From Rhabditophanes sp. KR3021 (taxonomy: Eukaryota; Nematoda; Chromadorea; Rhabditida; Alloionematidae): DNA of 64,000 nucleotides. The notes below the pieces were generated by a model that was not told where the DNA came from, did no database searches, and worked only from the letters and a program-made list of their open reading frames with translations. A program made the translations under genes and the position numbers. The DNA lies in assembly GCA_963281155.1 (NCBI GenBank), contig CAUJLY010000002.1, forward strand, positions 4,278,001 through 4,342,000, given 5' to 3'. Below, piece after piece: positions 46,990 through 58,927 of the stretch (the first letter of the stretch is position 1; every line of letters starts with the position of its first letter).

Positions 46990-47640
46990 CTGTGATTTTA
47001 AGTTATAACAAAGAATTCCATGCGTAAATGTTCGTTTGTAGATACATCACAGAAGCTAAAATTAACATTAGAGCAATGCAGTTGTATCTAAAATTAATGT
47101 TATTCAAAATTAATATTATTCAAAACTAATATTATTCAAAACTTACTGAAAATACCACAATCAACTAACAATAGCCCTGGACTCATTATAGCAGTCAAAA
47201 AAGTCTTTTGATCTACCAGTTTAGTAGCACACAGATAAAAACAAGCTTCAGTCAAGTAAAAGAGCATTTCAACGAAAACAGTAGACCTTATAAAGACCTT
47301 CAAGTTATTTTCTTCAATTCCATGTGACTTAACCAAAACTACCCACCTTGGGTCAATCCAATCAGCAACCAACCACATAACTATGATAAGTCGTCATTGG
47401 AGAATAATCAAGACTCCAATAAGTTAAATCACTAAATGGACCAGCAATATACCATTCTTTAAGAGGCAAATAAGCGGTAAGTTCTATCCAGTGACGTTGA
47501 GCTTTATACTCCCTAAACTTGAGTAGTATTCCTTGCTTTAAATATCTACATGCTGAGATATCTATCACAGACAAGATAAACAAACTGACACAATCAAGTC
47601 ACTCCAATTATCAATTAGTAGACTATTTTGGAGTTGATTA
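46990..47640 (-). pseudogene. alg-6: ALG6 alpha-1,3-glucosyltransferase fragment
   Basis: ALG6 adds the first glucose to the dolichol-linked N-glycan precursor in the ER. The minus strand shows its N-terminal luminal region: YKAQRHWIEL, PLKEWYIAGP, LTYWSLDYSPMTTYHS, then VADWIDPRWVVL, IRSTVFVEMLFY, and MSPGLLLVDCGIF, corresponding to AQRHW, LP.KQWY, YWGLDYPPLTAYHS, R.TV and PGLILIDYGHFQYN in ALG6. After an apparent intron (47145-47093, repeat-filled) a further piece YNCIALMLILASVMYL follows and then stops. About 190 of ~500 residues remain. The family's GD(F/Y)EAQRHW is REYKAQRHW here, so the catalytic Asp is lost, and frame breaks occur near 47575 and 47370. I read this as a decayed partial copy; a functional ALG6 should exist elsewhere. 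Confidence 0.7.
47092..47146. repeat. 17 bp tandem repeat in the ALG6-fragment intron
   Basis: Three copies of a unit close to 'attattcaaaattaat' stand directly next to the gtaag donor of the ALG6 fragment (minus strand). This is a local slippage expansion. Confidence 0.6.
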
Positions 47641-47824
47641 TTTTTAGATTCTTACATGTAAAATATTGAGTCAAAATATAAATTTATAACAATTTTGATA
47701 CAAGCCGCCTCATCTATAGTGTATAATATTAATATTAGTTATTTTTAAAAGATGTTGTCTTGTCATGGAAAATCTTTGAAATCATATGTATTTGAAATAG
47801 ATTTAAAGTAAAATATGCAAAATA

Positions 47825-48360
47825 ATGCTAGAGCCACTCTTATTATTAAAACTTGTGTTTAAATTAATTATGATCGTTGACATTTCAATGTTTTCTAATT
47901 TGTCAAAAATGTTTATTGCCAATCCATTTGCTGATGTAGAATTGTGCTTTGAAATGGATCAGCTGTTGTTTCTAAAAACTCTTTTGGCTGCTAACTGCAA
48001 TTTTTTATGACTTGCTTTACAAACATAAAGAACAAAGTAAGTAACATATTACACGTTTATAAAATATTGTTTTAGATAAATTTAAACTCATATTAGCAAT
48101 TTGTTCATGAAGGAAATTCATTCAAAGTTACAGAAAATAATATTCTTTATCTACTAAATATTCAGGAGAAATTCAATTTATCTAATCTCAAAATTAAATT
48201 TATTCGATGGATTAAAGAGTCTGATAATATCTTACAAATGGGAATAGTTTTTGAAGCTACTAATAAGATTAATTTGAGTGAATATCACGATTTAGTATTG
48301 ATACTGTTAAAAAGAATTGTTGACCACAGGTCTCGAAACGGAATCTTTTATTGCAAATAA
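47825..48360 (+). pseudogene. BTB-domain (possibly BTB-BACK) gene, frame-broken
   Basis: The first piece contains a BTB N-terminal half: MFSNLSKMFIANPFADVEL.CFE, ..LAANC. The frame then shifts at a T6 run near 48001-48006 and continues IFYDLLYKHKEQ up to a gtaag donor near 48037. After a gttttag acceptor near 48075 a short LIL piece shifts again to QFVHEGNSFKVTENNILYLL, NIQEKFNLSNLK and a BACK-like helix run, ending at TAA 48358-48360. The order matches BTB: 'SDV' strand, 'LAARSPVF' helix, 'IYTGx..TEEN' and 'A.KF.L..LK'. At least two frame breaks occur in 540 bp. This is either a pseudogene or an indel-damaged gene; the lack of an obvious upstream signal and its position next to the ALG6 remnant favour decay. 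Confidence 0.6.
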
Positions 48361-48982
48361 GAAACCTATATATAAATAAATACACAAAAGGAACTAACTA
48401 TTACCTCACTATCTTTTAACAGAATCCTGAGGTTTCTTGTTATGTTAGTAAACGGTATTTATGATAGGTTACAGCAACAACGTGTCATTGAGATACGTAA
48501 TATACTAGTGAAGATGCCATCACGAGCCAAGCCTTAAATAGTGGCTTAGTCATCATAGATCGATCTGTCTAACAAATACCAAGTTACCAAAAAAGAATGC
48601 ATATTTTTCGTTATCTGCATATTAAATTTGTGAATTAGTTGATCATATGACGTGCACTTAAAATCATGTACTTTATTAAAAAGATTCTCAGAGGAACACG
48701 CGAGTATGTAAGGTAGTGTTTAAATTAATTTATACGGAAAAGAGAGGAAGAACGGTCATTTTAAATTTGGTTAGCCACTGGCACGACGATGTAAGAGGAA
48801 TTCAAAATTTTATCTAAACAGTAATAAAAAAGTCTCTTCACGTTTACCAGCTCCGGTCTAGTACATATTAATTTCTTAACTATACAATGCTCTTGTTTTT
48901 AATTTGCATTTAAAAGATTATCTTGCAAAAGTCTATTTAAAAATAAAGTGGTTAACTAAGGTTTTTTTGGGGAATTATTTGT

Positions 48983-49090
48983 GAATTAAGATTTATTTTG
49001 AACTTATGCGTTGATTAAGATTTATTTTAAACTTATGCGTTGATTAAGATTTATTTTAAAATTTATTTGTTAATTAAAATTTATTTATAG
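48983..49090. repeat. 30 bp tandem repeat, ~3.6 copies
   Basis: Unit 'gattaagatttattttaaa' followed by cttatgcgtt. Copies start at 48983, 49013, 49043 and (partial) 49073, with increasing divergence in the last two. It lies about 200 bp from the rab-5 3' end. Confidence 0.8.
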
Positions 49091-49283
49091 CGGGAAAATA
49101 AAAATGTTTATATGTATTTGTAGACATTTAATGATTGATAATTTAAAAGATGTTAAAATTGATTTGTAGAACGAAATAATATGTTTTTGGTGTTTGTTCA
49201 CACATACAAATACATAACAATTGCCATCTCACAACCAAAAACTGTTTGTTATTCAATTTATGTTAATTCGAATTATCAAGTGT

Positions 49284-51450
49284 CTACTTGCTGCAGCATC
49301 CCCCGGTCTTTGGTTGAGCTGCCTCATCACCTACATTAATTCCAGCATTTCCTCTTCCGGAAGGACCACCGCCTCCCTCGTTCTTAGGTAGTTTTTTAGC
49401 GATGGCCATGAAGATGTCATTTACATTCATACTGCTTTTCGCAGATGTCTCTAAAAACAACAAACCATTGTCGTCGGCATAAGCTCTAGCTTCTTCGAAA
49501 TCAACCGTGCGCTGACTAGAAAGATCAGCTTTGTTTCCGGATAAGGCGATTACTATTTCAGGGGCTGCTTGTCTTTGAAGTTCTTTAACCCAATTTTTCG
49601 CCTTGGTGAATGAATCCTTAAGAATAAATATTAGAATAGTTTAAAATTGTTAGAAAAATTTAAGTATTTGCTGGATACGATAGATAAGCAACAAATAAAT
49701 AATAAAAAATTGTCTAGTAATAAAAATATATTTACCTCGTTAGTAATATCATAAACAACAATAGCTGCTTGAGCCCCACGGTAATACATAGGAGCAAGTG
49801 AGTGGTATCTTTCCTGGCCTGAAATGGTTAAAACATGTTAAAATTATAGAAATTAATGAATATTTCATTTTATATGTTTTTAAAAAGTATTCCAACAAAC
49901 GAAAAAGATCAACTTGTTCGTTAATGACAATTCCCTCACTACTTTATTAACTTTGATCTGATTCCAGTTAACGAATATACCTATCTTATAGCTTATAAAT
50001 CCACATGCCATCTTGGATATACTATAAATCCAGATGTGGTCTTGTAGATCTTAACTACATGAGACGAGCTCATCGACTACCATCGAGATTATTATGAAAA
50101 AAGAGTCATTGAGAACGATATAACATGCCCAGTTTATTTATTTGTTGCCTGCCCGGGTCCAAATGAGTTAGAAGGAGTATGGTTTGCTGATATATTTAAA
50201 AGTGGGAAAGCTATTGATATGACTTATTCCAAGATAAAATATATTCACTTGAGCATTCGATTTCATATAGCCATTCTGAGTTGACCAATGATGGCACTAC
50301 CAGAATAAAAACTGAACTTATGCGATTAACAAATCAACAAGTTCTTAAATTAATGGAAGATCATTTTTTTAAAAATATTCAAAAAAACATTTTAGCAGCC
50401 AACTTAAACAATTCAAGTGCAAATCAAGCTTCGGTAGTTATGCTTCTCTATCGTCTTATATCCCTTATAAAAAGATAGAAAATGAAGGAGCATTGGATCT
50501 ACGTATTGACAAATGTGCCAAAGGCTGTACAATACAAATCTTATACTTATAATCATTTTATCAGTTCCATATTTTATGTTATAGTCTTTATTAGACTGAA
50601 AGATATAATGAGAGAACATCGTAGTCTTACCATTAGAAATGTTATAAGAGACATCCCATTGTCCAAAAAAGAAAGGAGGTTAATGAAATTACTAGTAGCG
50701 AATCGAAAGTCTTAATGTATACATTGATAAATTTCAAATTAACCAAGCTCTTGGTATTGAGTACGCAATCATTTCTAATTTGTTGACTAGCGAAAAGGAT
50801 TTCGATCAAACAAATGAAATAATTTAATTAAGACATCTGGATATTATTAAAAGAATAAGTGACTATGCTTTAAGAAAATTGTATGAATCAATGTCCTCCA
50901 ACTCGATTCTTGTCTAAATCATTTTTATTGTATCGGACCTTATAAAAATACAGTTCATTTTCATTTTATGCCTAAGTTAGTTTACACTCACCACCACATT
51001 ATATGAAGGGAACTCAGTGGGTGAGATAGCCACAAAGTATAAAGTTTTTGCAAAAAGAATTTTACTGTGAAATATTATTAAACTTGCCGGCAGTGTCCCA
51101 GATCTCGAACTTTACCACAATATCATCTACATTTAAGGTTTGAGTCAAGAATGCGGCTCCAATCGTTGACTCTTGATACTCATGGAATTGGCCTTTAACA
51201 AATCTAAGGACCAACGAACTTTTACCTATAAGTTAAATTGTTTACACCAACATAAATAAATTTGTTTATAGTAATTTGAATCATTGAAAGTAAAACGATT
51301 CACGTCAATCCAATAAACAAATCATTATAATAAACAGTAAAACGTACCAACTGCAGATTCGCCAAGCAAAACGAGCTTGAATTGACAATTTTTTGAAGGT
51401 CCACCTGGAGCAGCAGCCGTTGTCGATCTTGTGTTGGCTCGGCTAGTCAT
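49284..51450 (-). CDS. rab-5: Small GTPase Rab5
   Basis: Exons on the minus strand: 51450-51348, 51225-51088, 49818-49736, 49616-49284; 218 residues. Rab5 controls early-endosome fusion and motility. Motifs: P-loop GESAVGKSS, effector loop [17 protein letters not shown] (typical of Rab5), [25 protein letters not shown] (Rab5 NKADL), ETSAKS, and a hypervariable Gly-rich tail ending GGCCSK for double geranylgeranylation. The third intron boundary uses a GC donor: exon 2 ends G|gcaagt, and only this join gives DTAGQERYHS. The 1.27 kb intron 2 holds an antisense degenerate gene. All other introns use GT-AG. Confidence 0.96.
50060..50940 (+). pseudogene. Degenerate unrecognised gene, antisense in rab-5 intron 2
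   Basis: Plus-strand protein-like pieces: about 50060-50283 ([20 protein letters not shown], then [14 protein letters not shown]); 50260-50478 (a charged helical stretch ending RLISLIKR); a piece at 50478-50560 ([16 protein letters not shown]); and 50600-50940 in alternating frames ([35 protein letters not shown]). Frame changes and stops separate them. Composition is clearly less AT-random than the flanks, so these are remnants of coding sequence. I recognise no family, and none of the copy 1-3 finger motifs is present. It lies fully within rab-5 intron 2, on the opposite strand. Confidence 0.45.
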
Positions 51451-54109
51451 AATTTATACAAAGTCGAGGTAATGTGGATAAATTAAACTGAAATCACATG
51501 GAAATATCAATATTTTGAGTAACATGACAATTTTAAGATAAGAAAAGGTTGTAATATATGGAAATTGCTTTCCCAAGACAAATAAGATAGTTAAGATAAG
51601 GAAATGTTGTGTATGCCTTATTTGAGTTAACTTAATTAGCGTCTTAAAAAAGACAACTCTTTAATTGTAATGACGATATACACGTCTCAAGTCGATATAT
51701 CCATTGCCAACAATAGGGTCAGGACAAGAGAGAAATTGTATGAAATGTGATAAGAAAAGTGATAGTTCAATATAAAGATATCGACTTTTGTGGGGTAATA
51801 TATCATTCACAAAACAGTGCTTAAGTAGTTTTGCTGTGCGGGACCATTTGGTTAACAAGTTGGAAAGATATGGATTTTGCAAGTTATTTTGATTAACTTT
51901 ATGAGTCATACACAGCAAAATAATCTGTCAACTGTTAAAGCAGTTGTGCATTATCAGAAGCACCTCACTATCATAAAAAAGTAGATTTTCGCATAAGATA
52001 TAAGAACTAATGTCTTTTCATGAGCAAATTAAATGATACACGAACAAACGTTTTAAACGATGACACAAAATTATGGTTTTGCTAGATTAAATAAACATTA
52101 ACCAATATTGAGTTTAAAGTAGGGAGATATAATTGTTTATGACATCTATTTAGCAATTGTGCTATCTACTAGAAACACCTTTTCTTGCAATAAAAGTGGC
52201 TAACACTAACTTTTTTATAAGGGATCAAAGCGTGAAGAAGTATCATCTCCAACAAAAAGTTATAGACGGAAACTTTAATAAAATAACACTAGACAACATT
52301 ATATTGCTTAAGCCATGACAATACGGTCATTTATTTTATGCCAATTATTTAGCAAATACGGGATTGAATAAAAATTCTCACCTTACTGTTTTACAATATA
52401 AGGAGGCAGTATATGAAGTATTACCAGAGATAAAATGTTAGAAAGAATTGTCATCAATAAATATCATTTGAACAAAAATGAACATTGTAAATGATGAAAT
52501 AGAAGATTATGTTTTATTTGAAAGTTTGTTAAAGTAAACATAGAACTATCAATTGTTTAATGGGCGAAAGATAGAATTGTTTAATACATGATTACAGACT
52601 TATCAATTTTCATTAAGAAATATGGTGACACTTATCGTAAATTAAAAAATAAATAGTTTACTGCAGTTTCATAGCCAATTTTCTGCAATAACAGAGTAAT
52701 TTCTATTGTTCAATATTATTGTATCAATCAAACATATAACAAGTTAAATATTCAAATGATGTAATTTTACGTATTCTCTTCTGAATAAAAAGTGTTATGA
52801 GATTTGTTTGTTAGATACAATGCTTTTTAGTCGGGGTTTAAATCAAGTGTTTTGGTTGCATTATTGTTCCAGAACTGCTTAGTGGAGAGTGTCGGGATAA
52901 GCAATATTGAAAACTAATGATTTATGAATAATGGCTTAAACTTAGGAGCAAAAATCTAATTTATTTGACATTACCGACGGTCACTGCAAACTGCTTATTA
53001 GATAAGTAGAGGGAAACAATAAATTGTCTATATACAGGAGTTAGTAATTTTATATAAACATTTGGGTGGTTTTCGAATGATATATTATTTTAGAAACAGT
53101 CATCGTTGTCTGACATTATTTAAATTTAGATTACTCCAGGATATTACAAAAACGTGAATGTACAATTTAATTTGTTTTAATATTTTATGTACATGACCTG
53201 TCAAAGAGTAATGATTTATTTTATTTATATTGAAATATATAGAAGGTATATTTTGAGTGTTTGGCCAAAATCTCACAACTAACTTTAACTATAATTAAGT
53301 AGAATTGGATTAGCAATGTCACGAACAAAACTCATTATCGCTGGTATTACACTTACGATAAAGTTACATTAGTAATTGTATGAATTTATTATTAATAAAC
53401 TAATTAAAGATAAACCCATATTAGATATAACCAATTTTTACCACCATTATTAGACTTGCCATAGCTTATTCCAGCCTAATTACTCGTAGGCATGATTTCT
53501 TGAGGGTTTAACAAATTCGGTAAATTGTGACAAGGGAAAAAGTATATAAAATTAGGAATTCAGCATAAATCGTGCATTTGATTTTTTAATATAGTTGAAA
53601 AATTATTATCACAGTTTATAACTGCTTATCAGCATGTGATTTTTCTTATGATAAATGTGATAATCTGTACTTTAGGGTAGATTTAGACTAACCATGTTTT
53701 TCTTACGTAAACTTGGAATGCAAAAAATATTATTTCGAATCGGTTTCGTAGTTGTTATTGTATTCATGAAATATTGTTTACTATGACTATTTATTTACTC
53801 AAAGGCTAAATGTTGTCGAAAATATTATTTTTTCGTTTGGGCATCCAAAATTGAATCTATAGTATTTTGTCTAAAGAACCACATTTAATTTCTTATTGAC
53901 TATTCCCCAAAATCATCGTTTCGGGAGTTAGTCTATTGTTAAAATGGGTTGAATGTCCACCTCTGCCGTTTATTTGTCTATACCATAATCTATTTCCACG
54001 TGGAGATATATTTTGTCGTTTATTAAATTATTTATTTGGTAATTTGCGCTCAATTTGTTTTAATACCTTAAAATTTGCGTATGATGAAATAATTATTATA
54101 TTTTAGAAC
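51451..54109. other. 2.7 kb between rab-5 and pars-1
   Basis: Divergent promoter region. A minus-strand frame of 85 codons at 51661-51918 (ending GNGYIDLRRVYRHYN) looks slightly protein-like but has no recognised motif and no supporting exons. The remainder is AT-rich without features. Confidence 0.45.
54098..54109 (+). promoter_or_regulatory. Probable trans-splice acceptor before pars-1
   Basis: A T-rich stretch ending tattttag at 54106, three bases before the ATG at 54110. It fits spliced-leader addition; a 5' UTR intron is the alternative. Confidence 0.5.
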
Positions 54110-55922
54110 ATGACTACCGAAGATTCATTAAAAGCAAAAATTATCGAGCAAGGAAATGCCGTAAGACTTATCAAAGGAGATTCTACTTCTACTGAAGTGA
54201 GTTGTCATTTAAAAATATTAATAAATATTGTAGGAAGCCCTTGCGTCCGCTTTGGAAGCTCTTAAAAACTTGAAAATTGAATTCAAGGAATTGACAGGAA
54301 CAGAATATGCTGCTCCGGGTGCTCGTGCCCCCAAAGCCAAGAAAGCTGACGTGAAACCAGCTGCAAAGAAGGAAGAACCTGCTGCTGATGGAAAAAAGAA
54401 AACCAAGCTTGGAATTAGTGTTGCTAAAAATGATAACTACTCCGAATGGTATTCTGAAGTTATTACCAAAGCTGAAATGATCGAGTATTATGATGTTTCT
54501 GGATGTTACGTCCTTCGTCCATTAGCTTATTCCATCTGGGAATCCATTCAAGGCTTTTTTGACGCTGAGATCAAAAAACTGGGGGTTGAAAATTGTTATT
54601 TCCCAATGTTTGTTTCTCAAGCTGTTTTAGAAAAAGAGAAAACACATATTGCTGATTTTGCTCCAGAAGTTGCCTGGGTAACTAGAGCCGGAAATTCTGA
54701 CTTGGCCGAACCAATTGCTATCAGACCAACCTCTGAAACAGTCATGTATCCCAGTTACGCCAAGTGGGTCCAATCCCATCGTGATCTTCCAATCAAGCTT
54801 AATCAATGGTGTAACGTAGTTCGTTGGGAATTCAAGCATCCAACACCTTTCTTGAGAACCAGAGAATTCTTGTGGCAAGAAGGTCACACCGCTTACGCCA
54901 ACGGAGAAGATGCTCAAAAAGAAGTTTTTCAGATTTTGGATTTATACTCAAAAGTTTACACCGACTTAATGGCTATTCCAGTCATTAAGGGAAGGAAAAC
55001 CGAGAAAGAAAAGTTCGCTGGTGGTGATTTTACCACAACTGTCGAAGCTTATGTTCCAGTAAATGGAAGGGGCATCCAAGGAGCCACTTCTCATCATTTG
55101 GGGCAAAACTTCTCCAAGATGTTCGGAATTTCATTTGAAGACCCATCACCAACTGAAGGAACTAAAGCTGAAAAGATTTTTGCCTTCCAAAACAGTTGGG
55201 GGTTGTCAACAAGAACGATTGGAGCTTTAGTAATGGTTCATGGAGATGACAATGGATTGGTACTTCCACCAAGAGTAGCTTCCGTTCAAGTTATTGTTAT
55301 TCCCGTCGGAATCACTGCTAAAACTACTCCCGAAGCTGAGAAATTGTTGATGGACAAAGTTGAAGAAGTCGTTGCTACATTGAAAGCAGCTGGAGTCAGA
55401 GCTAAGGCTGATACTCGCGACAATTACTCTCCAGGTTGGAAATTCAACCATTGGGAACTTAAAGGTATCCCAATTCGCTTCGAAGTCGGACCAAAGGATC
55501 TCGAAAAGAACTCTGTATTGGCAGTTAGAAGATTCAGTGGAGTTAAGGAATCCGTCTCCCTTGACAACATCGGAAAGGAAACCTTCGATTTACTAGAATC
55601 CATTCATTACGCAATGTACGAAAAAGTCTTGAAAGCCAGAAACGAACACATGAAAGTTGTTCTCGACTGGGCCGAATTCACTCCACTACTTGATGACAAA
55701 TTTATTATTTTGTCCCCCTTCTGTGGAGAAAAGAATTGTGAAGAAGAAATCAAAGAAGCATCCCAAAGAATGGAAGTTACCGAGGCTGGCCAATCCAGTA
55801 TGGGAGCAAAGTCATTATGTATTCCATTGGAACAACCACAACAACCCCTCCCAGAAAAATGTATTCACCCAAAATGCAGTAACAAGGCGAAATTCTTCAC
55901 ACTTTTCGGAAGATCTTATTAA
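54110..55922 (+). CDS. pars-1: Cytosolic prolyl-tRNA synthetase with N-terminal WHEP domain
   Basis: Exons 54110-54196 and 54234-55922; 591 residues. Charges tRNA-Pro. Residues 1-50 form a WHEP helical hairpin ([17 protein letters not shown], then [21 protein letters not shown]), followed by an Ala/Lys-rich linker. The class II core then shows [29 protein letters not shown] split over motif 1, [15 protein letters not shown], motif 2 [47 protein letters not shown] with motif 3, the anticodon-binding domain, and the C-terminal zinc-binding domain ([20 protein letters not shown]) ending GRSY. In most animals this enzyme is fused to GluRS (EPRS). Stand-alone form with a retained WHEP domain is the Caenorhabditis arrangement. 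Polyadenylation hexamer AATAAA at about 55960. The telo2 start is 219 bp downstream. Confidence 0.97.
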
Positions 55923-56141
55923 AGTTAAAATATATACGATAATTTATGCCTAATAATCCAATAAAAATTTGTTATTGCACTTTGTCATCTGTATCATATT
56001 TTTAACATTAAAGTTTACACTTTTCTTGCATGGAATTGATTGGTGTAGAGAGTATCAATAAAGTAATATTCTTTTTTGATTGCTTCTTCAAATATATTTT
56101 GTTATTGCATTAGCTTTGCCCCATTATATCTACTACAAACC

Positions 56142-58478
56142 ATGAATTCTCTGGTCAGTTGTGTGTCTGAACTAAAAACGAGACATGGCTTATTGAATTT
56201 TCTTGGAATTTCAGAAAGACTTCTTAATGACAAAGCCTTTGAACAATGGGAGACCCAGGCTTTCAATATATATCGACTAATTATTGAAAAGGTGTTTCAG
56301 CAATCCATCCGTTCATTTTTGACATCTTCGCAAGTTGAGACTCAGCTGTATTCCCTTTTTGATATTTATCCAAGGCAATCCTTTACAATCCTTTGCAACT
56401 ATATAGCTCGAATTGAACACGCAAAGGAAGTTCCGGAATTTCAAGTTGATTGTCTACTTGAAGCTATTCAATTTTTACTCAGAGATGAACACAAAATACA
56501 CACATTATTTAGTGGAATGAATGATGATGAGTCCATGAAATTCTATGATTTCTTTTTTAACGCCGCTGTTAAAGTTTCCAATTTAATTGCTAAACTCAAG
56601 TCCAAGCCTGAAATTATCACCACCCTTAAAAGACTGAAGGATGTCAGAAATGAAATCGGATCAATTATGATCCACGATCAAATAGAACCGCTTCACAGAA
56701 CTACCTATTTTTTGTATAAACTGGCTCGCTTAGATGGAACAAAACTGCCAAGTGTGGTCGAAAGCGTGATGTCACACAGAACTTCTAATGAAAAGACAGT
56801 TCTGTTTTATGACAATATGTCTTCTACTCAGTGTGAGGAAATTCTTACCATCTTACTCAATTCCAACATGCAAATTGATCAAATAACTTCGTACTACACA
56901 GTTACTGACCCAATGACTCAGGCCAGAATAATACGAATGCTTGACGAAAACTTGAACTCCTTGGTTAGAAGATACGTTACAAACAACAAACATAGATATA
57001 TGTACCGGGGAGTTGCTGTTCTTGCTCAACTCAAGCCAGATTCATTGTTGAAAATGACGCTGAACACAATGAAATTGTTAGAGTGCCAATTTGGTATGCC
57101 ACAACTATTCCCCCTTGATTGCTTGGGCATTACAATGGCTTTAGTTATGATAGCAATAAACCGTATGTCATCCGAAGAAAAGAAAGAGATGGAGCCTGTT
57201 TTCAGAACTCTCATGGTGGCAATTGGGCCCTCATTATTAAGTATTGATATAAATAGAAGACACTTGATCTTATTCTTTCTTCAATGGTTATCAAATGAAG
57301 TTAATATTTCTTCTACAAACAAGCTTTTTGACTTATCTGAGGATAATGTTGAAGAGCTACAATCAATTAAGAAACTTGTGCAATTAAAGGAAAGCTTGAA
57401 GACCGGAGAATTCGATAAGAGAGAGGACGATAGCAAACTCGCTTTGAGTATTGTGGAACACCCTGATGAGGTGCCATTCTTTGATGAAGAAGAAACTAAA
57501 AAGGAAAATGTTAAGCCTGTACAAGTAAAATGTCCCGACTTTGGAATGTTCCCATCATTTGCTGCTTACAATGTCGCTCCTTACAAAATGGCAGAAAACC
57601 GACAAATTCCCCTAGATAGTGACGACGAGGACGATGAAAATGATGAAAGCTTTTCCAACATCCCTTATATTGAAATGTGTTTAGAGATTATCGGTGAAAA
57701 TACATGTTCAATCAAGTTTCATGGAGCGATATTAAGTTTAGTCAAATTACTTACAAGACGTGCTGTTGGATACAAACTTGCTAGTCCTTTGATATCAGAG
57801 GCTTTCCTTTTCCTAAATAATCACTACAACTGGAAGCACTTCAGAAGCAACCAAATCACAATCATTGGATTGACTATGGAATATTCTCCTGAACTCGTCC
57901 CTAAATTTCTTGACCGAATAAAGACAAGCAATATTACGAGTTCACAAAGGATGATTATTTTAGAAGCTGTAATGGAATGCTTTGAATTGATGAAGAAGAA
58001 TGAACCTACGGATTATTATGTTAAGGTCGAATATTTGGTAGATAGCTTGATTGGATTATTCAGTGACATGCAACAATTGAAGCAATTTTTTGAAAGTGGG
58101 GATGATACTTTCAAGCTGTATTTCAAAACTATAGCCGCCATTTTTATAAATGCAGCTCACGCACCTTGTATCGTGGACATAACTTCAAGAATATTTCGCT
58201 ATATGAAGGCAATAAGAGATCTACACGTAGGAATGATAGATTTAGAATGTATTGTCGTCTATTATGCACTTTTTAAGAATATAGATGCAAAAGTGTTTAA
58301 GTCTCATTTTACATGTGAATTAAACGATGTATATTATTGGATTGGAAATATAAATGAAATTTCGAACCATGCAATACATATTCATCAAGAATCTTATGGT
58401 AATAATGTACATAAAATATTGGGTGAGCATATTAGGAATGAAATTGCAACAATATTAAACTTTTTTGGGTCGACATAA
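56142..58478 (+). CDS. clk-2: TELO2/Tel2 homologue (C. elegans clk-2)
   Basis: Intronless, 778 residues from the ATG at 56142; the frame is open further upstream but only with hydrophobic low-complexity sequence. TELO2, with TTI1/TTI2, matures PI3K-like kinases such as ATM, ATR and mTOR. The protein is an all-helical repeat chain. The evidence is the order of weakly conserved landmarks: MYRGVAVLAQL..; an acidic DSDDEDDENDES loop followed by SNIPYIEMCLEII (TELO2: LDSDDE.. then YVRDCVEAL); TRRAVGYKLASPLISEAFLFL (TELO2 LVYRSP..); PELVPKFLDRIKTSNITSSQR (TELO2 .DYLTSQFYALNYSLRQR); ILEAVMECFEL. The match is in order and spacing rather than identity. The gene follows pars-1 on the same strand. Confidence 0.75.
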   Translation: MNSLVSCVSELKTRHGLLNFLGISERLLNDKAFEQWETQAFNIYRLIIEKVFQQSIRSFLTSSQVETQLYSLFDIYPRQSFTILCNYIARIEHAKEVPEFQVDCLLEAIQFLLRDEHKIHTLFSGMNDDESMKFYDFFFNAAVKVSNLIAKLKSKPEIITTLKRLKDVRNEIGSIMIHDQIEPLHRTTYFLYKLARLDGTKLPSVVESVMSHRTSNEKTVLFYDNMSSTQCEEILTILLNSNMQIDQITSYYTVTDPMTQARIIRMLDENLNSLVRRYVTNNKHRYMYRGVAVLAQLKPDSLLKMTLNTMKLLECQFGMPQLFPLDCLGITMALVMIAINRMSSEEKKEMEPVFRTLMVAIGPSLLSIDINRRHLILFFLQWLSNEVNISSTNKLFDLSEDNVEELQSIKKLVQLKESLKTGEFDKREDDSKLALSIVEHPDEVPFFDEEETKKENVKPVQVKCPDFGMFPSFAAYNVAPYKMAENRQIPLDSDDEDDENDESFSNIPYIEMCLEIIGENTCSIKFHGAILSLVKLLTRRAVGYKLASPLISEAFLFLNNHYNWKHFRSNQITIIGLTMEYSPELVPKFLDRIKTSNITSSQRMIILEAVMECFELMKKNEPTDYYVKVEYLVDSLIGLFSDMQQLKQFFESGDDTFKLYFKTIAAIFINAAHAPCIVDITSRIFRYMKAIRDLHVGMIDLECIVVYYALFKNIDAKVFKSHFTCELNDVYYWIGNINEISNHAIHIHQESYGNNVHKILGEHIRNEIATILNFFGST

Positions 58479-58927
58479 AGAAATGGCAATAAATTAAGAA
58501 TATTCGCTAAATATACCATTTACTATATTTCAATGTTTTATACTCATCTTAGTTTGTATTCATCAAATAAATTATTTCTCATATTATAAATATAATTAAC
58601 AAGTATTTTTTATTGGCAATTTCGGAAAACACTTAGGTACTTTCAAACTCTTCATTACCTTTCAAAGTTTCCACTAAATTCTCTTGTATAACTGCGTGGC
58701 ACCTTTCTTAAATACCTGTATCGCTACTTCTTTCTCTATTGTCTTCAACGTGTAGTAAAAAGACAAAGTCCCCGTTCATTTCTTCAATAAGTTGTACAAA
58801 AGATCTCATTTCTGTGAGGTTATGTGTTTAGGAGACAATATACGAAAGGTTAATTATTTATTAAAAGGAATTACATTACAAATATGATAAAGAACTTAAA
58901 AAAATAATCGAATTATACAACTTTTAT
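58479..58927. other. Convergent intergenic spacer
   Basis: AT-rich 3' flanks of telo2 and the minus-strand RING gene. Nothing else seen. Confidence 0.5.
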
